Below, in pieces: positions 45,972-57,757 of a stretch of DNA of 64,000 nucleotides (position 1 is its first letter; each line of letters opens with the position of its first letter). The stretch spans positions 58,650,501-58,714,500 of the forward strand of contig CM077596.1 in NCBI GenBank assembly GCA_039654915.1, written 5' to 3'. A program made the position numbers and the translations under genes. The notes beneath the pieces were generated by a model that was not told the origin of the DNA, searched no databases, and saw only the letters and a program-made list of their open reading frames with translations. The stretch is from Aquilaria yunnanensis (lineage: Eukaryota; Streptophyta; Magnoliopsida; Malvales; Thymelaeaceae).

Positions 45972-47006
45972 TCAGCTATGACTAGTAGCCACAATGCTAT
46001 TCTGATTAAGAGCACCAGCTTGCTTAATTTCCCTCAAAATAATCAAAGCTCTGGGAAGACCTCCGCTCTTCTTCCTCAGCTCCTCCTTGACTTCCTCCGA
46101 AGCAGTGGCCGGTGCTTCACCTTCTGCGGCCAAAACTGAACCCTGGTAAATCAACCAGCAGCTGTTGGGATCAGAAAGCGGTTCAAGGTGGTGCATAAAC
46201 CCCTCCAGCCCAACCATCGTCTTCGCTGCTCTTTCACTTCTCGTAGTGATCAGGACGGCACCACCGCAGCCCTTGGGAAATCCATAACAGAACTCTTCAC
46301 CCCATTTCTTGGTATTTCCATTAGCGCAACATCTCAGCTCCTGGCAGCACTCATCGGTCTCTTGGACGCTGTCGAGAACGACAAGATACGGCTTACCGGC
46401 CAATTGTAGATACAGAGCATAGAGCAAACCGGCAAATCCCCTGTCCGTAGAAACCGATTTGATTATCTCCTCGTCGACACCAAGCTCTTCCAACAGGCTT
46501 CTGACCACTGCCTCCGTTCTGTTGGGCTTCTCGCGGGACAAGGTAACCCAAATCCTCGGAAAGTACCTCTGCTCCAGTTCTGGGTGGTTGAAAACAAGTT
46601 GGCACAGCGTCGTCTTGCCGACACCCGGAACCCCAAAAATGGCAGCGGACTTGAACCCACTGTCCCGCGCAAGAAGGTATTGCTGCAGCGACAAGACATG
46701 GTTGCGGAAGCCGTGAACCTTGGACGGATCTACGAGGGAAGGATCTTTTCTGTTGTTGGATGGAGAGCCAGCGTCGATGCTCTGGTCTGCGATTAGATTG
46801 GAGCCTCCATTTTCATTTTGTTGTGGATTAGTAAGGGTTGGATCGAGAACTGGCTTGGTTTTAAAAGGAGAGAAGATTCGGCGGAAGATGGAAGTTGAGG
46901 AAGAAGTCTGCCTGTCTCTTGCCAGTTGTTCTCGGAACTGTCTTGTCAGGGGAGGTGGTTCATCGTTTCTGGTGTGTGCCTGTACCACCACATCCCTGTC
47001 TCCCAT
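45972..47006 (-). CDS. NB-ARC-only NLR-type ATPase
   Basis: 344 residues, intronless. Residues 1-95 are polar and probably disordered. Residues 100-325 form an NB-ARC domain: P-loop GVPGVGKTT at 125-133; RNBS-A-like IWVTLS near 152; kinase-2 YLVVLDS at 207-213; RNBS-B VLITTRSE near 251-258; GLPL-type GGLPRAL at 315-321. Kinase-2 normally ends in two Asp; here the second is Ser, so ATP hydrolysis may be weak. There is no winged helix, LRR, coiled coil or TIR. Resistance-like proteins of this short NB-ARC-only form are known in other plants, for example in Arabidopsis near LRR relatives, from memory. Its neighbour at 43655-45793 holds the missing winged helix and LRR, tail to tail. Confidence 0.87.
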   Translation of the reverse strand: MGDRDVVVQAHTRNDEPPPLTRQFREQLARDRQTSSSTSIFRRIFSPFKTKPVLDPTLTNPQQNENGGSNLIADQSIDAGSPSNNRKDPSLVDPSKVHGFRNHVLSLQQYLLARDSGFKSAAIFGVPGVGKTTLCQLVFNHPELEQRYFPRIWVTLSREKPNRTEAVVRSLLEELGVDEEIIKSVSTDRGFAGLLYALYLQLAGKPYLVVLDSVQETDECCQELRCCANGNTKKWGEEFCYGFPKGCGGAVLITTRSERAAKTMVGLEGFMHHLEPLSDPNSCWLIYQGSVLAAEGEAPATASEEVKEELRKKSGGLPRALIILREIKQAGALNQNSIVATSHS

Positions 47007-49061
47007 CCCTGATTTGTTGAGGCTGCCTTCTACTCCTTTGGAGGCATCAAATGCAATGCAGAGAGTTTCCTTTCTGATCGCGATTCTGAATTCTGACCCA
47101 GGACCGTAACATTTTCAGGTCATCTTTCTTTATTAGTACAGTAGCTTTCCAAGCACTATTGTTTGGCTTTTCCCGACCAATATTAAATAAAAATATGTTT
47201 ATTAAAATTTTATTTTATATAACAAATTGGGACCCTCTGCAGAATCATATTTCCTTAAGGGTAAAGAAACAACGAGTTAATTTTATCCACTGAATTAAAA
47301 GAAATCTGAGAAGAAGAAAAAAAATAAAAATTGTTAATGAAAGAAAAAAGCTAACGGCTAAAAGAAAAAAAAAAAAAAAACAGGATAACATAACCAACAC
47401 GTACTGCATAAGAAGGTTGATGAAAATGCCTCAACAATTTTCAAACCCAGATACAAATTGAGCCTTTCTTCTGAAGGTTGGACTGTACCGATGCAAATAG
47501 GTAGAGATTTTGAAGTTTACAGTGAAGAAAGGTGTTACGTTTTTAAAAGAGGTTAGTGCTCGGTTATGCTAATTTGTCTTAGTTACATAACAAGGTAATG
47601 AATTTGTTGACCATGTAGAGATGAATATTATGAGAAGGGTGGTGAAAAAAATAAGAGTGAAACAAATTAGAGGTCAAATGAAGGATGCAGCAAAAAAGTG
47701 ACTTTATATAGAAATAAGTGAATTATTTGATGTATTTGTTGGTTGGATATGATATCTATAGCTTCCAATCGATATGTAACTGAAGTTATTAACCACGTAG
47801 AGCAAAACAAAATCACTAAATTTGTTGACCACTTAAAGATCAGTGCCATGAGGTGGATGGTGAAAGAAAATAACGAAACAAACTAGTGGCCAAGTCAAAT
47901 ATTGGGGAAAAGAAGTGGCTTTATATGGAAGTAGTGAATTATTAGATGTATTTGTTGAATAATTTGACGTATTTGTTGCTTGGATATGATATTCATAATT
48001 TTCATTCTATATGTAACTAAAGTTATTGAAGCGTCATTTGAACATGAGACTGAATCAAGATTTGATGAGGTTTTGCAACAATATTTATGATAATGTTTTC
48101 TTTATACTATATTTGTAACCTCTTCACTAGATTATGTTTTAAGTACAACGATATAGTAGTTGATTAAATAAAAAATTTGTTATTTATGTGCATGCTTTGC
48201 TTTTGTGATAATCAAGTTAGCTAGGTTGAGTTCTTAGTTGAATTTGGTAGTTTGATTGGGAACTTGTTAACCAATTAGATGAGTTAATTGGTTAGAATAT
48301 TTGTCGTTATGGTCTCGGGTTAGCCAACGTAGATTACCAAAGCTTTTGGTGCCTACATTGATTATTTAGTAAAGTCAAGGACTTAAAGTGTGTGTCATAA
48401 GAAACCTTAGCAAAGGAAGCCAACCAAACTCACTTGTTAGCAAGTTAAATATTAGGGGCTGAATTGTATCATGCATGAAAAATGATGGACTATTGTGACA
48501 TTAGCTCCCCACTCACGCATGTCTTGCCTGAGCTGGTAACCAGCTGGAAATCCAGTTAAAATCTCTTTGCTTCTTCATCCCTAACCTTAAGCTAAGTTTG
48601 ACTAAGGCATAGGAGCTGATAAAAAAGGCTGAGACGAAGATCAGACATAAAAAATTTGCAATTCTAGCTGGGAATTCAAGGTTTCTTGGGCAAAAGGCTA
48701 GTGATGCTGAAACTAGGATTCAAGGTTGGTTCACAAGTATTCTATGAGTTTTGGAGGTAAGGACACACAGAATCCCTATATTTTGAACCATATGTGTGAT
48801 TTAAACTTGGTTTTGGTTTATGCCATTAGAAATTAGAGGGATTTAAGAAGATTAAATAATATAAGATTGTGGATGAGCTTAGCCTCGACGAATTACAGCT
48901 TCTGTAAAAGCTCTGGATGAAGCTAGGCGACTAATGGCTAGATGACTGGGTAGGGTTGTCCCTACGTTAACAATTGATTGGGATGTTAGGGCTTCTAGAC
49001 CTTGTAATTTGGCTAAATTACATATGAAACGCCTTATTAAAGCTTACTTATTAATTGTTCA
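47007..49061. other. Noncoding region with a ~217-bp tandem duplication
   Basis: 47589-47800 and 47806-48028 are diverged direct copies (sharing TTTGTTGACCA, GACTTTATAT or GGCTTTATAT, GATGTATTTGTTG, TTGGATATGATAT and TATGTAACT-AAGTTATT). The rest is AT-rich, with no credible gene. The right part may belong to the Athila-type LTR region into which the CACTA-like element inserted. Confidence 0.55.
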
Positions 49062-49471
49062 TACTACTAAAAAAACTCATTTTTCCAAGAGTCAAATTTC
49101 TAACGGTCAAGCCGTCAAATTTCTAACGGTCAAGCCGTTGGAAATTTCCAACGTGAAGAGCTATACCATTTTCCAACGGCCTTCACTTTGGAAACTTTGA
49201 AGGCAACAGTTTCCAACAGCCTAGTCATTGGAAAATTTCTAATGTGAAGGTCGTTGGAAAATTTCTAACGTGAAAGATGTCATTTTCAAAGCAAAAGCCA
49301 ACAAACTCATTGGAAAATCCAACAGCCAAATTTCCAATGCAAAAGTTGTTGGAAAATTCTGAGTTTTCCAACGCAAAGAGTTGTTGGAAATATTGAGTTT
49401 TTTACTATTTTTTAATGTTTCATATATATCATATATATATATACACACACACACAAATATATAAACATATT

Positions 49472-49506
<35 letters not shown>

Positions 49507-51261
49507 TATATTCATGTGTGTGTGTGTGTATGTACATATATCATATATATGATATATAAATATGTTTATGATATATAAAAATGTATATGATATAATAATT
49601 AAAAATATAATATAATAAAAAATTAATGCCAATTAATTTTTTGTAAATTGAAAATATTTTATAAGAAATTTAATAATACTTTTAAGTATTTTTAAGATCT
49701 TATCATTGAAAGTAGATATATCATAAGTATGATGTATAATTATTTTTTTAATGTTTATATATAATGATATATAATGGTATTTAACCCCCCTCTGCCTCAG
49801 TTGCATAAACAATAATATATACATTTATATATTGTATATATTTATATATCATAAATTTATTATCATATTATAATTATTTAATAATAACAATATTTGTATA
49901 CATACATACATACATGTGCGTGTCATATATCATATTAATGAATCATAATAATAATCATATATATTATAATAATTTTAGAAAGTAAATTTGTATTTTAAAA
50001 ATATTTTGTTAATAATATTTTGCTAAAAGGATGGTGAGAGAGGGGCTAAAGAAACTGAGGGCGAATGAGAGAGGAGAGACGGTGAGAGAGGCGGAGGCCG
50101 GGTGGGTGCCGAGAGAGGGTAAGAGGGGAGAGATCAGCGGTAGAGGAGAGGGGGGTTATGAAGGTTTATATATTCATCCGTCTCTCTAACTGTTCATCCA
50201 CCTCTTTTGTGTCCCATTTTCATGTTGCCGTCATCCGTCATTCGCCTGCCGTGGCTTGTCATCATTCAACGTGTTGGCTCTCCACGCTCTCTAGCCACTG
50301 TTCTTTTTGCGCACCTCACTTTCCGACCAACATCCGATATAGGTTATTTCCAATTAGATTTGATTTCTGTGATCTTGGATTTGTACTTTTTTTATTTGAT
50401 TTTGGATTGTTGGATTTCATTTCGAATTAGATCTGATTGTTGGATTAGATCGAGTTGTTGGATGTAACAAATCAAATTGGTCTGAGTTGTGTTATTTTGT
50501 GTTTGTTTGTTGTGATAGAGGATTGATTTTATTTTGTGTTTATTGTGATTTTGTGTTGGAGATTGATTTTTGGATTTTGTGAATTTCTATGATTTTAAAA
50601 TTTTTCAATTTTATAATTTTCTATAAATAGAAATATAATTTTGTGAACTTTTTGATTTTTTGAATTTTAAGTATGTGGAAAACATAATTTTAGTATACAT
50701 ATTTTTGTAATAATTTAAATTATAATTTTTTAAAAATATTTTTTAATAAATAATATAAAAAATAATTTTAGTAATAATATAAAAAATTTTATCATGGATT
50801 CTTTTTATTGAATTTAAGTTAATTTAATTTTTGTGAATATAAAGTATTAAATATGGTTTTAGTAAATATAAAATATAAATATATTTTTCAGGTGTTTTAT
50901 TTTTTATATTTTTTTAATACAAGTTTTCAATGGCTTGATCGTTAAAAATTTCCATTGGCTTGAGTTGTTGGAAAAGTTTTATCAGCCTGAGCCATTAGTA
51001 AATTTCCAACGGCCTAGCTGTTAAAAACTTGGTTAAACTATTGGAAACACTTTTGTGTGGATGGGCAATTGGAGATTTGTAACAGGCCATTGGAAATACC
51101 AATATGAAGGTCGTTACAAATACTAATAGCCAATCCTTGAGCCGTTAAAAAATTTATTTCCATTGCGTGATTTGCCAATGGCCCTGTTTCCAATGGCCAA
51201 CCATTAGAAAATTGAATTTTCCAACACAAGGCCATTGGAAAAGAGCAATTTTTTAGTAGTC
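49062..51261. mobile_element. Nonautonomous CACTA-like element
   Basis: 2.2 kb with inverted ends TACTACTAAAAAA (left) and GACTACTAAAAAA (reverse complement of the right), each one base from the canonical CACTACTAAAAAA. Possible 3-bp duplication TCA/TTA. Both subterminal zones (about 49085-49400 and 50925-51245) are packed with copies of a ~10-bp motif on the theme TTTCCAACGG and its reverse complement, the arrangement CACTA transposases bind. The interior is noncoding: (AAT)n near 49473-49503, (TG)n near 49513-49530, AT palindromes, and a purine-rich tract at 50030-50155. Confidence 0.72.
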
Positions 51262-52831
51262 TTACTTATGATGTTTGCTTGCTGGATTGTTATATGTTGA
51301 ATAATCTAGAATTTAGTGCTTGTTTGGTTACTATTTGTGTGATCCTTACTAGGTTCTTTGGAACTTACTTCTTGTTGTCTTTATACTTGCAAAGCAAGAA
51401 CAAGATTAGTGATAAATATAGAAAAAAAAGGTGATATTTTGATAAATATAGAAAAAAAAGTGATATTTTAACCCCATAATTGAGCTTAATTTATAAATGA
51501 TTTGCGGTCTTCTAGCGTTGTTTTGGTGTTTTTTGTTTAGGTTGAGAAGAAAATTGAACTTGTGACACATTCTTGGAACTCAAGGCGATGACTAAAGCTT
51601 ACATTAAAGGGATGTGGCGCTGCTAGAAGTTGGCGCAGTAGCACCAATGAGCTGGTGTGGCAGCATCAAGTGGCAGGAAGGACATCAGTTCGGCAAGCAA
51701 CAGTGGTTCAACAGCACCAAAATTTCGATGCAATAACATTGAATGGCAGCAAGCAGCAGACATTCAGGGCTACAGCGATGCGACCCCACGAAGAATTTTG
51801 CATGGCAACACGAGTTAATTGGGTAAATTGAGCAAGTGCAGCGTGTAAAGGAGAGAAACGTACAAGAATAGGAGATGGGAATGGGAACGACAGATGGATA
51901 TAACGAAACAAAAAAGAAATCGCAGGAGCCGGGAGAAAAGAAAGAAGAAAAAGCAGCGGCTCCAAGGAGGACAAAAGAGATCACAAGGGAGAGAAGCTTA
52001 ATTCTTCGATCTTCCCCCAATTCTCTTTCTTTTTTTTTTTCTTGGGTTGATCATGGATTTTAGTTTCTTTTTTAGTTTTCTTTCAAAGATATGTTTTTAC
52101 GCTAGGTTTTCCTATCTGCTAGAATAATTGTGAATCTTGGATGATGTTTTGATGGTCATTCACTTAAATCCTAGACTATTTATTGAATTTATTGTCAAGA
52201 TTGCTCTTGTGCTTGACTGTTGAACTCTTGGCAATGAATTTATTTCTTGATACAAATTTGTCTTTGGAAGAAGAGATGATTGTGTTAGAAAAAGGAGGCA
52301 AACTAAGTTAGAATTGCTTGAGAAGCGGGAGCCCTAAGTTTCTAAAAGATGAATAGACCACAATCATGGGGCTTATAAAATTATTTAATTTTAGGTGAAC
52401 AAGGGACTGTCATTCAGTATTAGAGGGATTAAATAAATTTACCTCAGAAGAGGAAATTTTTTTTATCAATAATGCCATCTACAATAAATTGGTAAACAAT
52501 CTAGATAGATAGTAAACAAGCTCAAAGTGGATTCTAAGAGGATCAATTGATTTAGAAGAGTTCTTTTTACAGTCACTTTATTAAGTGTACAAATAGTATT
52601 TAATGTTAGTTTTCCCTAAAAGTTAATTAGTAATTTTTAATAGTTGCAAGTAGTTAATAAAGTTGATCATCTATCACTTTTTATTTAATTTAAGCATTTA
52701 ATTTTTTTAGTATCTTTTACAATTCTCTATTAGCTTAGTTTTCTTTAGTACTTGATCTAATCCTTGTGGACATGACCTGGTCTTGCCTGTTTTATTACTA
52801 GTTCAACAACCATATATTTGTAATTTGCACA
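51262..52831 (+). mobile_element. Probable Athila-type gypsy 5' LTR region
   Basis: Lies directly upstream of an Athila-type primer site. No credible gene; the short frames at 51685-52063 are opposite-strand shadows in a GC-richer stretch. The left boundary was not found and may lie left of the CACTA-like element, near 48 kb. Confidence 0.45.
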
Positions 52832-52838
52832 AGTTTTT

Positions 52839-52856
52839 TGGTGCCGTTGTCGAGAA
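52839..52856 (+). other. Athila-type primer binding site
   Basis: TGGTGCCGTTGTCGAGAA resembles the Asp-tRNA-complementary site that Athila elements use, with a few mismatches. It follows TTTGCACA, the likely LTR end at 52831. Confidence 0.72.
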
Positions 52857-53009
52857 TCGAGTGGCAATAGTTTTCTATAGCGAGTTTAGAGTTTATTTTC
52901 TTTTATTTATTTAGTTATTTTATTTTTAAAATTTCTTATTTTTTTTGTTCTATTTTATTTTTTATTTATCTCCTTATTTTTCTTGTGTAGATTTTTTGTG
53001 TTGTTGGGG

Positions 53010-53834
53010 CATGCCCTAAATAACTAGAGGGCAAGAAAAACTATACAATCTTGAGTTGGAACAAATAGTCAAAGTACTTAGAAAGCAAATGAAGATGGAT
53101 GAGCATGCAGAAGAGGTGAGAATAGCATATTTAGAAAGACAAGACCGAGAAAGGCTAGAATGTTAAAGGATAACCTGAGAACAACTAGAAAGAGATAGAG
53201 TCAAACATGAAAGAATTTAGGGACAAATAGTGGCTTAAAAGCAAGCAATTCTAGATTTTGGTTGGCAAATTATTATGAATAGGCAAGCTGGTCAGCACAT
53301 GGGTTTTCAATAGCAAAGACCCATTAGAGATTATTGCCAGTTTGTGGTAGTAGACAGCTATCATGAGATTTAGAGGCCGATGGTGAATGCAAGGAACTTT
53401 CAAATTCCTTTAGGCTTAGTCAATTTAGAGGAGCTCCACTTGAGGAGCCAAATGATCACTTGGCGAATTTCCAAAAGCTATGTGACACCATTGAAATTAA
53501 AGGAGCAAATTCTGATGATATCTGCCTCACTTTATTTCCATTTTCTCTCCAGGACAAAGCAAAGAGTTGACTCCACATTACACCAGCTAAGGGCATGACC
53601 ACATGGAAAAAAGTTACACAAAAATTTCTTACAAAAATTTTCCCGCCAGCAAAAACTGCAAAGTTGAGGTCAAAGATTAGCACATTCAAGCAGCTTGAGT
53701 TAGAGTTGCTTTATAAAGTGTGGGAAAGATTTAAAGACTTGCTTAGGAAATGCTCGAACCATGGTTATATAGAGTGGGTACATATTGAAATATTCTATAA
53801 TGGAAAGAATGGTCAAACAAGGACCATTATTGAT
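53010..53834 (+). pseudogene. Athila-type gypsy gag, broken
   Basis: Plus-strand similarity to plant Athila gag across several frames: a start region near 53030 (RGQEKLYNLE), a middle (RPMVNARNFQIPLGLV; then, in another frame, out to DKAKS-like sequence near 53550), and 53595-53834 with TTWKKVTQKFLTKIFPPAKTAK, YKVWERFKDLLRKC and FYNGKNGQTRTIID. Stops and frameshifts prevent translation. The remnant ends exactly where the next LTR begins at 53835. Confidence 0.82.
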
Positions 53835-56079
53835 TGTGGCAACGTCGGGTTTTCTGGAGTCGCCACCAATCAGTTTACTTAGGTCGATTGGTCACCTAAA
53901 ATATGGTCTGCGAGAGTTCGGGGGTTCGGGAGTACGGTTACGTTGAAACAACTTTGTTAAAACGCCCAAAAATTGGCACCTTAGTTGATTTTAATTTTGT
54001 TTTACTTTGCTTTTAAAAAAAAATTTCAGTTAATTTAGATATTTTAACTGAATTAGTCGAAAATGTGGATTTTTGGTAATTAAGTTGGATAAAATTTGAT
54101 ACTTCCGAACCATGGACTCTGCCGAGTCATTTGGACACGGAAGATTTTTGATTCCGAACCATGGACTCTGCCGAGTCATTTGGACACGGAATTTGGTGAA
54201 ATTTTAAACAATTTTATCCATATTGTAAAAATATGGATTTTTATCTTTTTATTTAATTTATTTATTTTAAAAAAATTGATATTTTCCAAACCGTAGATCC
54301 TGCCGGATCATCCGGATATGGAAATTGATTTACTTAATCGTAATTATTTAATTCCTGAAATTAATTTTTTAAAAGGTAATGATTTTTAATACTAACTAAA
54401 AATTTGTCTTTATATTTTTACTTCTTTTTTTTTTCTTTCTTTTCTTTTCTTTTTTTTTATCTTTTATCTTATTTTTCTTATCTCTTTTTTTTTATTTCTT
54501 TTTTTTATTTCTTTTTTTATCTTTCTTTTGTTTCTTTTTTTATCTTTCTTTTATTTTTATCTGATTTTTTCTTAATTTATAAAAGAATTCAAAAGCAATT
54601 AATTTTTTTTATTTAATAAGAAGTTAATTTAAAGGAATCAAAGAGTTTAAAAAAATAAAATAAAAAAAAATCTTTGATCATGATACGGGGCGTTGTTACT
54701 CAGCCAGACCCTCTTCACCAGGTGAAGCAGCTCAAAAGCGGGCACGAGACAGTTTCCAGCCAATATACCATGAACTAATTTTTTATAAAAATAATTATTT
54801 AATACCAGGATTTTATTTATTTACCAAAGAAAACAAAAGAGTTGAAAATAAAATCTTAATTCTCATGTATTTGATTTTTTATTTAAAAGATTAACCAAAA
54901 TTAATTATTCAATAAAATAATAAAGAAAAGATTTATATAAAGAAAGTCTTGATATTTATACATATTTATTTTTTTAAGCTTATTTTTTTTGATTTGATAA
55001 AAGATGAACCAAGAAAGTAATTATTTGATCAAGGTTTTGTTTATTTAATGAAGAAAACTAAAGATTTATATGTATATTTTAAAAATAAAAGTGAAGCCTT
55101 AATATTTTATTTAATAAAAGGTGAATCAAAAAGTAAACAAAACTTTATTTATTTAATGATGAAACCAGAAATTTATATATATATTTCAAAAATAAAATAA
55201 AAATCTTAATATTTGTTTGTTTTATTTTTGATAAAAAAATTAAGCAAAAATGATTATTTAATAAGGAAAATAAAGGTAAAGTTTTGATATTTATATAATT
55301 TATTTTAAAAAAAGATTAAAGAAATCAAAGATTTATATGTATAAAAAGTTTTTGATATTTATATGATTTTTTTTATGTTCTTTTTGTTTGCTAAAAGATT
55401 TTTATTATTACCTTTATTTGAAATCATTTGAATAAAATTTTATTTAATAAAGGAAACAAAAAAAAAATGTTATATCTTTTTTTTTATTATTTTGAAAGAA
55501 ATAAGTAAAATATTAGCCCAAGAAAATTTTTACTCCTTTATTTTTTTTATTAATAAAGAAACCAAAAAAATTATATTTTATTATTTTGCTGGATAAAGAG
55601 ATAAATAAAAAATATTAGTCCAAAGTTTTTTTTTTATTTTTTTAATAATAAAGGAAAATTTATTTATATACTTTATTTAAAAAATATTTTTCAAGCCATG
55701 GATCCTGGCGGATCATTTGGACATGGAATTTAATTTCTTTTTTATATTTCATTATTAATTATTAATTAGAAAAAAAAACATTACTTTTAAAGATGTATTT
55801 AAAAAAAATAATTTGTATTTATTTATTTATTTATTTCATTATGTTTGTTTATTAAAAGGAATAAAAACTTTGTTTCAAAATAAAAAAAAAAAATTTTTAT
55901 TAGCCTTTAGGAAATTATTCACATAAAATTCCTTTTTTTAATCTTTTAGTTAAAAAAAAAAAATTAATAAAGTGGGGCTTTTTGGCCATCCACTTTAATA
56001 ACACAATAATAAAAGTTAGCACAATTAATATAGTTAGTTGTTAATAACAATAAAAAAAGTTAGTAAAGTTAGATTAACA

Positions 56080-56320
56080 ATTAACAACAATAATAAAAAT
56101 TAGCCAAGTTTAATTAAGTCAATTAATTAACAACAATAATAAAAGTTAGCCAAGTTTAATTAAGTTGATTAATTAACAACAATAAATAAAAGTTAGCCAA
56201 GTTTAATTAAGTTAATTAATTAACAACAATAATAAAAAGTTAGCCAAGTTTAATTAAGTTAATTAATTAACAACAATAAATAAAAGTTAGCCAAGTTTAA
56301 TTAAAGTTAGATGTTAATAA
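56080..56320. repeat. About five tandem copies of a ~46-bp unit in the LTR
   Basis: Unit on the theme TTAGCCAAGTTTAATTAAG then TTAATTAACAACAATAATAAA; copies begin near 56100, 56147, 56193, 56239 and 56288. Confidence 0.8.
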
Positions 56321-56639
56321 CAAAAAATAAAAGTTAGCAAGTTAGTTGTTAGTAACAATAAAAATAAAAGTTAGTTATGTTAACAATTAATAATAATAAT
56401 AACAATAAAAGTTAGATGGTTAGTAAGTTAGATGGATTAGTTGTTAATAACAACAATAAAAAAGAAGGTTAGTAATAATAACAATAATAAACAAATAAAT
56501 AAATAAATAAATAATTAAAAGAGTTAATTAGTTTTCTGCAAAGACAAAAGAAAAAGGTTAGTGATCAAAGTGAAACAGATTGAAAAGTTAATGAACTAAA
56601 TAGGGATTTTACCCTAAAAATTGGATTTTGAACTCTCAG

Positions 56640-56960
56640 GAAGACGGACGCGTCGGGCGCAAAGGGGGGGGGGGGGCTGGCTGTGCACAGAGGAGGAAGA
56701 GGAAGGGCTGGGGGCTGCAGGCGTGGTGGCGACGGCGGCGCTGGCGCGGCGGCTGGAGCGGCGACGGGCAGGGCGGCGGACGGCGAGCACGGCAGGGGCG
56801 GAGGGAGAGAAAAAGAAGGAGAGAAAAGGAAGGGACGGCGGCGGGCAGGGCGGCGGACGACGGCGTGGGGCACGGCGGCGGCGGTGAGGCAGCACGGCGA
56901 CGGGACGGCGGCAGGCGGCGACGGCGTGGGGCACGGCGGCGGCGGCGTGGGGGTGAGGAG
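56640..56960. other. GC-rich CGG-repeat stretch in the LTR leader
   Basis: Strikingly GC-rich in an otherwise AT-rich LTR, with many GGCGGCGG runs, a G10 run near 56666-56675, and two near-copies of GGCGTGGGGCACGGCGGCGG at 56862 and 56922. All frames in both directions stay open here because of composition; no protein is called. It would lie in the transcribed leader of the element (minus strand). Confidence 0.75.
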
Positions 56961-57117
56961 AGAGAGAGAGAGACGGAATCAGAAGAGAAAAATTTTGGCT
57001 TTCTGGGGAAGAAGTGAAGAGGGCTAGGGGCTAAGGGCTGTAATTTTATTTTTTTTTAAAACGGAGCTCTAAGTTTTTTTGCTATTTTTTTCTGTGTTCA
57101 GCACAAAATTTGGGGGG

Positions 57118-57127
57118 CTATTTATAG
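57118..57127 (-). promoter_or_regulatory. TATA box of the Tat/Ogre-like LTR
   Basis: Minus strand CTATAAATAG followed by CCCCCCAAATT, about 520 bp inside the LTR start. It fits a canonical LTR promoter. Confidence 0.7.
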
Positions 57128-57644
57128 AGGAAGTTTAGCTGAACTGTTGATGGATAAATTAATAAAAAATTTCAAACTTATCTCTTAAATTGGTAAAATG
57201 ACAGTTTTAGTCCTTTACGTCTCTCAGCCTCTGGATAAGTTCCTGAAGCTTCTGATTTTGACAAGTTTGTCGTTTTCTGTCAATTTGAGCCAAAAACGTC
57301 GGCAGGCTCAAAATTTTATGTGACAAACTGCCAAATGCTCCTGGAACTTTCAGAATTTGTCAATTTAGCCTGAAACTTCTTAATTTTGTCATTTTTACCT
57401 CAGACTTTTAAATTTTGTCATTTTTATGGAGTTTTCTTTTTTTTTTTTCAAACATACACATATACACACATATATCAAATCTTCACAAAACAAAACAAAA
57501 AAAATATATATATATTTTAAACTAATTAAAAAAAATTTAGTAATAATAATAACAATAATAATAATAATACATTTTTTTATTTAATTTTTTTATTTAATTT
57601 TTTTTAAAATTATTTTAATGGCCGGACGAAATTGGGTGTCAACA

Positions 57645-57657
57645 GCTGCCCCCCTTT
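57645..57657 (-). other. Polypurine tract of the Tat/Ogre-like element
   Basis: Minus strand AAAGGGGGGCAGC directly beside the LTR; it sets the orientation of the element as minus. Confidence 0.8.
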
Positions 57658-57757
57658 GCATGCTTCATGGGACATGATGTATGCAAAGTTAGTTACCAAA
57701 TTTCGTCCAGCTTAGCTAGGCATTGAAAACCTTCTCGCCGCCTAAACTCTGAGCTTT

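Larger units (their letters stand above)
53835..57644 (-). mobile_element. 3' LTR of a Tat/Ogre-like gypsy element
   Basis: About 3.8 kb, from TGTGGCAACGTCGGG to GGGTGTCAACA. On the minus strand it starts TGTTGACACCCAATTTCGTC, a start common in plant Tat/Ogre-like LTRs. A polypurine tract lies immediately inside at 57645-57657. A minus-strand TATA box (CTATAAATAG) is at 57118-57127, giving a U3 of about 520 bp. Downstream is a GC-rich leader (56640-56960), then tandem ~46-bp repeats (about 56080-56320) and very AT-rich DNA. Two tandem copies of a ~50-bp unit with CCATGGACTCTGCCGAGTC lie at 54100-54195, with diverged copies near 54285 and 55695. No coding region. Confidence 0.75.

Noticed and set aside
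50158..50467. Two overlapping frames of 86-90 residues
   Set aside because: They lie in the interior of the CACTA-like element, overlap each other in different frames, and show no domain.
54404..54616. A 70-residue frame rich in Phe and Leu
   Set aside because: It is the translation of a poly-T tract inside an LTR.
56565..57027. Five overlapping open frames on both strands, rich in Arg, Gly, Ala and Pro
   Set aside because: They arise from the CGG-rich composition of an LTR leader; no domain and no codon signal favours one frame.
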